Below, piece by piece: positions 61,851 to 64,000 of a DNA stretch of 64,000 nucleotides. The DNA lies in the NCBI GenBank assembly GCA_021234155.1, contig JAJEKV010000053.1, forward strand, positions 1,747,307 through 1,811,306. Direction: 5' to 3'. Made by a program: the position numbers and the translations under genes. The DNA comes from Isoetes taiwanensis (Eukaryota; Streptophyta; Lycopodiopsida; Isoetales; Isoetaceae). Each line of letters starts with the position of its first letter. The first letter of the stretch is position 1. Under the pieces are notes generated by a model. The model was not told where the DNA came from and searched no databases. It saw only the letters and a list, made by a program, of their open reading frames with translations.

Positions 61851-61930
61851 TGATACGAGAAGATTAGCAAACGATCTGAGAGAAGATTAGCATGGCCCTG
61901 CGCCTCAAGGATGACACGCATAAATAATAT
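61851..61930 (+). ncRNA. U6 snRNA-derived fragment a
   Basis: AGAAGATTAGCATGGCCCTG and AAGGATGACACGCATAAAT match the central and 3' part of U6 snRNA. The start (GATACGAGAAGATTAGCA) is partly duplicated. No upstream USE/TATA pair for Pol III was seen, so this is a pseudogene-like copy. Confidence 0.8.
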
Positions 61931-62285
61931 AGCGTTCCTAACCGACATGCCCTTGACCAACTGGGGAAAACCGTCTAGACGTTTATGAGTAGTCGCTTCT
62001 ACCAATTTATGCCGGACACCAAGATTCACTCGAGCGGTCTTCCATGGGTCCGTTACAATTTCTCCCACTAGAACTATGCTCGTCCTCGAGCATCAAAGAC
62101 CAAGTCATGACCTACCGTCCACCGGTATTCTGGGGGAGATTGTAATAGACCCATGAGAGACCGCTCGAGTAGATCTTGGTATCGTGTTCCCGAGACACTG
62201 GCATAAATGAGTAGAAGCGACTACTCATAAATGTCTAGACGGTTTTGCCCAGTTGGTTAAGGGCATGTCGGTTAGGAACGTTACA

Positions 62286-62328
62286 AACGATACAAAGAAG
62301 ATTAGCATGGCCCCTGCACAAGGATGAC
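62286..62328 (+). ncRNA. U6 snRNA-derived fragment b
   Basis: AACGATACAAAGAAGATTAG then CATGGCCCCTGCACAAGGAT follows directly after GTTACA, the end of the plus LTR. It stops at GATGAC and runs into a truncated minus LTR. Confidence 0.85.
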
Positions 62329-62603
62329 GTCGGACACCAAGATCCACTCGAGCGGTCTTCCATGGGTCCGTTACAATCTCTGCCACTGAAACTATGCTCG
62401 TCCTCGAGCATCAGAGACCAAGTCATGACCTACCGTCCACCGGTATTCTGGGGGAGATTGTAATGGACCCATGGGAGACCGCTCGAGTAGATCTTGGTGT
62501 CGCGTTCCCGAGACACTAACATAAATGGGTAGAAGCAACTACTCATAAATGTCTAGACGGTTTTGCCCAGTTAGTTAAGGGCATGTCGGTTAGGAACGTT
62601 ACA

Positions 62604-62657
62604 AATGATACAAAGAAGATTAGCATGGCCCTGGCGAAGGATCCTGCGTATAAATTA
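62604..62657 (+). ncRNA. U6 snRNA-derived fragment c
   Basis: AATGATACAAAGAAGATTAG then CATGGCCCTGGCGAAGGATC lies exactly between a plus LTR end (GTTACA) and a minus LTR start (TGTAACG). It carries small indels relative to U6. Confidence 0.8.
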
Positions 62658-62774
62658 TGTAACGTTCTAACCGGCATGCCCTTAACTAACCTGAAAAACT
62701 GTTTAGACGTTTATGAGTAGTCCTTTACCAATTTATGCCGGACACCAAGATCCATGTCGGTTAGGAACGTTACA

Positions 62775-62829
62775 AATGATACAAAGAAGATTAGCATGGC
62801 CCCTGCGCAAGGATCACACGTATAAATTA
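62775..62829 (+). ncRNA. U6 snRNA-derived fragment d
   Basis: This is the best-preserved copy: AATGATACAAAGAAGATTAG, CATGGCCCCTGCGCAAGGAT, then CACACGTATAAATTA. It is bounded on the left by GGAACGTTACA and on the right by TGTAACGTTCC, so the U6 piece is the loop of an LTR-derived inverted repeat. Confidence 0.85.
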
Positions 62830-63201
62830 TGTAACGTTCCTAACCGACATGCCCTTAACCAACTGGGCAAAACTGTCTAGACGTTTATGAGTAGTCACTT
62901 CTACCAATTTATGCCGGACACCAAGATCCACTTCAGCAGTCTTTCATGGGTCCGTTACAATCTCTCCCACTAGAACTATGCTCGTCCTCGAGCCGGTATC
63001 CTGAGTCATACTTGCCCCCATGGAGACTCGAACTCGATCCCTGCTCTGATACCAAATGTAACGTTCCTAACCGACATGCCCCTAACCAACTGGGCAAAAC
63101 CGTCTAGACGTTTATGAGTAGTCACTTCTACCCATTTATATCAGTGTCTCGGGAACATGACACCAAGATCCATTTGAGCGGTCTTCCACGGGTCCGTTAC
63201 A
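62830..63201 (-). mobile_element. Complete TRIM/SMART-like miniature LTR element (372 bp)
   Basis: On the minus strand: 5' LTR 63201-63057 (145 bp), 2-nt spacer, primer site TGGTATCAGAGC (63054-63043), an internal region of about 97 bp in total, a polypurine tract (GTGGGAGAGAT), then the 3' LTR 62959-62830 (130 bp, with a short deletion). It has every cis-signal of an LTR element and no coding capacity, matching the TRIM/SMART class. Confidence 0.85.
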
Positions 63202-63385
63202 AAAGCGAACCTTAGAAACCAGGTCTATATGAATGAAATAAGCATGTTTGTCATTTTGGCCAAAAACAAACACCTAAATAATTCTTGAACCTTATCACTA
63301 ATTATATTCACATCACAAAGCATATATTCTAGTGAGAGATTTGTTTGGAAGGGGAAAACCCGAGCATTTGTCTTGTATGGCACGA

Positions 63386-63970
63386 TTGGAATACTACTTT
63401 CAACAACTTTCCTTCCTCCTTGTTTTACAATAAATTGTGCTAGAAAAACCATTAACTTAAGGAAAATCTGAAAGGTCACAGTTGAAATACTACCCTCAAC
63501 AACTTTCCTTCCTCCTGGTTTTACAATGGATTGTGCTAAAAAAAGCATTAACCTACAGGAACATCTTAAATGTCCATGTTGAAATACTACCCTCAACAAC
63601 TTTCCTCCTCCTGGTTTTACAAAGGATTGTGGTAAAAAAAGCATTAACCTACGAGAACATCTTAACTGTCAAGGTTGAAATACTTCCCCCAACAACTTTC
63701 CTCCTCCTGGTTTTACAAAGGATTGTGGTAAAAAAAGCATTAACCTACGAGAACATCTTAACTGTCAAGGTTGAAATACTTCCCCCAACAACTTTCCTTT
63801 CTCCCTAGTTTACAACGGATTGTGCTAAAAAAACCATTAACGCTAACCTAAGGGAACATCTTAAATGTCATGGTTGAAATACTAGCCTTACAACTTTCCT
63901 TCCTCCGACTTTACAATAGATTGTGCTAACAAGACCACTAACCTATAAAACTTTCATCCTATAAACTTAT
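63386..63970. repeat. Tandem repeat of ~96-bp units, about six copies
   Basis: Units start TTGAAATACT(A/T)CC at about 63386, 63482, 63579, 63675, 63771 and 63873. Each contains CAACAACTTTCC, CTCCTGGTTTTACAA and AGCATTAACCTA. The open frames across it on both strands are repeats of the unit and not genes. The array may continue past the window. Confidence 0.9.
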
Positions 63971-64000
63971 GGCACGTGTCCTGGAGATTGCCAGCCAAGC

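Larger units (their letters stand above)
61604..63201. mobile_element. Composite inverted array of miniature LTR elements and U6 snRNA fragments, TSD AAAGC
   Basis: AAAGC lies at 61599-61603 and 63202-63206. The left edge is a plus-oriented LTR (61604-61748) followed by a tRNA-Met-type primer site; the right edge is the mirror arrangement on the minus strand. In between are LTRs in alternating orientation: minus 61929-62057, plus 62141-62285, minus (partial) 62329-62375, plus 62459-62603, minus (partial) 62658-62754 and minus 62830-62959. Four U6-like pieces sit after the plus LTRs. Each LTR runs TGTAA(C/T)GGACCCATGG ... GGTTAGGAACGTTACA, about 145 bp. No protein is encoded. The perfect 5-bp duplication around the whole suggests it integrated as one unit. 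Confidence 0.8.

Noticed and set aside
63225-63808. A 139-codon minus frame and a 108-codon plus frame near the right edge
   Set aside because: Both are translations of the 96-bp tandem unit, which stays partly in frame because 96 is a multiple of 3.

Overview
The window looks like nuclear DNA from a land plant, possibly a vascular one. It holds spliceosomal genes with short GT-AG introns, a COI1-type jasmonate-receptor F-box gene, a degenerate 45S rDNA piece, Ty3-type LTR, LINE, TRIM-like, Mutator-like, Harbinger-like and Helitron-like elements, and almost no other genes. COI1-type proteins belong to land plants. This copy is clearly diverged from the angiosperm proteins I can recall, so I do not name a lineage.

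Layout. 1-2141: no recognised gene. 2142-4233 (minus): three-exon COI1-like gene whose frame is broken by two 1-nt indels. 5345-5790 (minus): decayed 5.8S-ITS2-26S rDNA relic. 6357-7075: purine-only tract. 8453-12610: DNA-transposon-like unit, followed by exons of an alanine aminotransferase-like fragment (12690-13255). 14117-14583: cluster of TTTCCATGGAAACC-type repeats. 16092-18032: Mutator-like element with long inverted ends and a perfect 9-bp target duplication. 19077: Helitron-like 3' end. 22757-23240: decayed class II trehalose-phosphate synthase fragment. 24617-25710 (minus): 5'-truncated LINE. 27156-30041: Harbinger-like element (TAA target duplication) carrying a lipocalin-like exon. 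30785-40087: complete but decayed Ty3-type LTR retrotransposon with a TATGG target duplication. 41800-43977 (minus): eight-exon gene for a mitochondrial K+/H+ exchange-related (Mit_KHE1-type) protein. 44123-44854: short Mutator-like element with a 9-bp duplication, 146 bp upstream of that gene's start. 45708-50056: another unit with inverted ends and TTTCCATGGAAACC arrays. 50842-57225: nested LTR-like repeats with a decayed minus-strand gag-like reading frame that begins with the first residues of histone H3. 61604-63201: composite, largely inverted array of miniature LTR elements and U6 snRNA fragments, flanked as a whole by a 5-bp duplication. 63386-63970: ~96-bp tandem repeat.

How the parts relate. 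Only two host genes look near-complete (COI1-like and KHE1-like), and both need 1-nt indels corrected for intron phases to agree. The two LTRs of the Ty3 element differ mostly by small indels at CAG/CTG/CCG sites and homopolymers. Together these suggest that some frame breaks are base-calling errors in a methylated, long-read-only assembly rather than real mutations. Other fragments (TPS, alanine aminotransferase, rDNA, LINE) carry additional decay and are probably true relics. The most unusual object is the U6/miniature-LTR composite at 61.6-63.2 kb.
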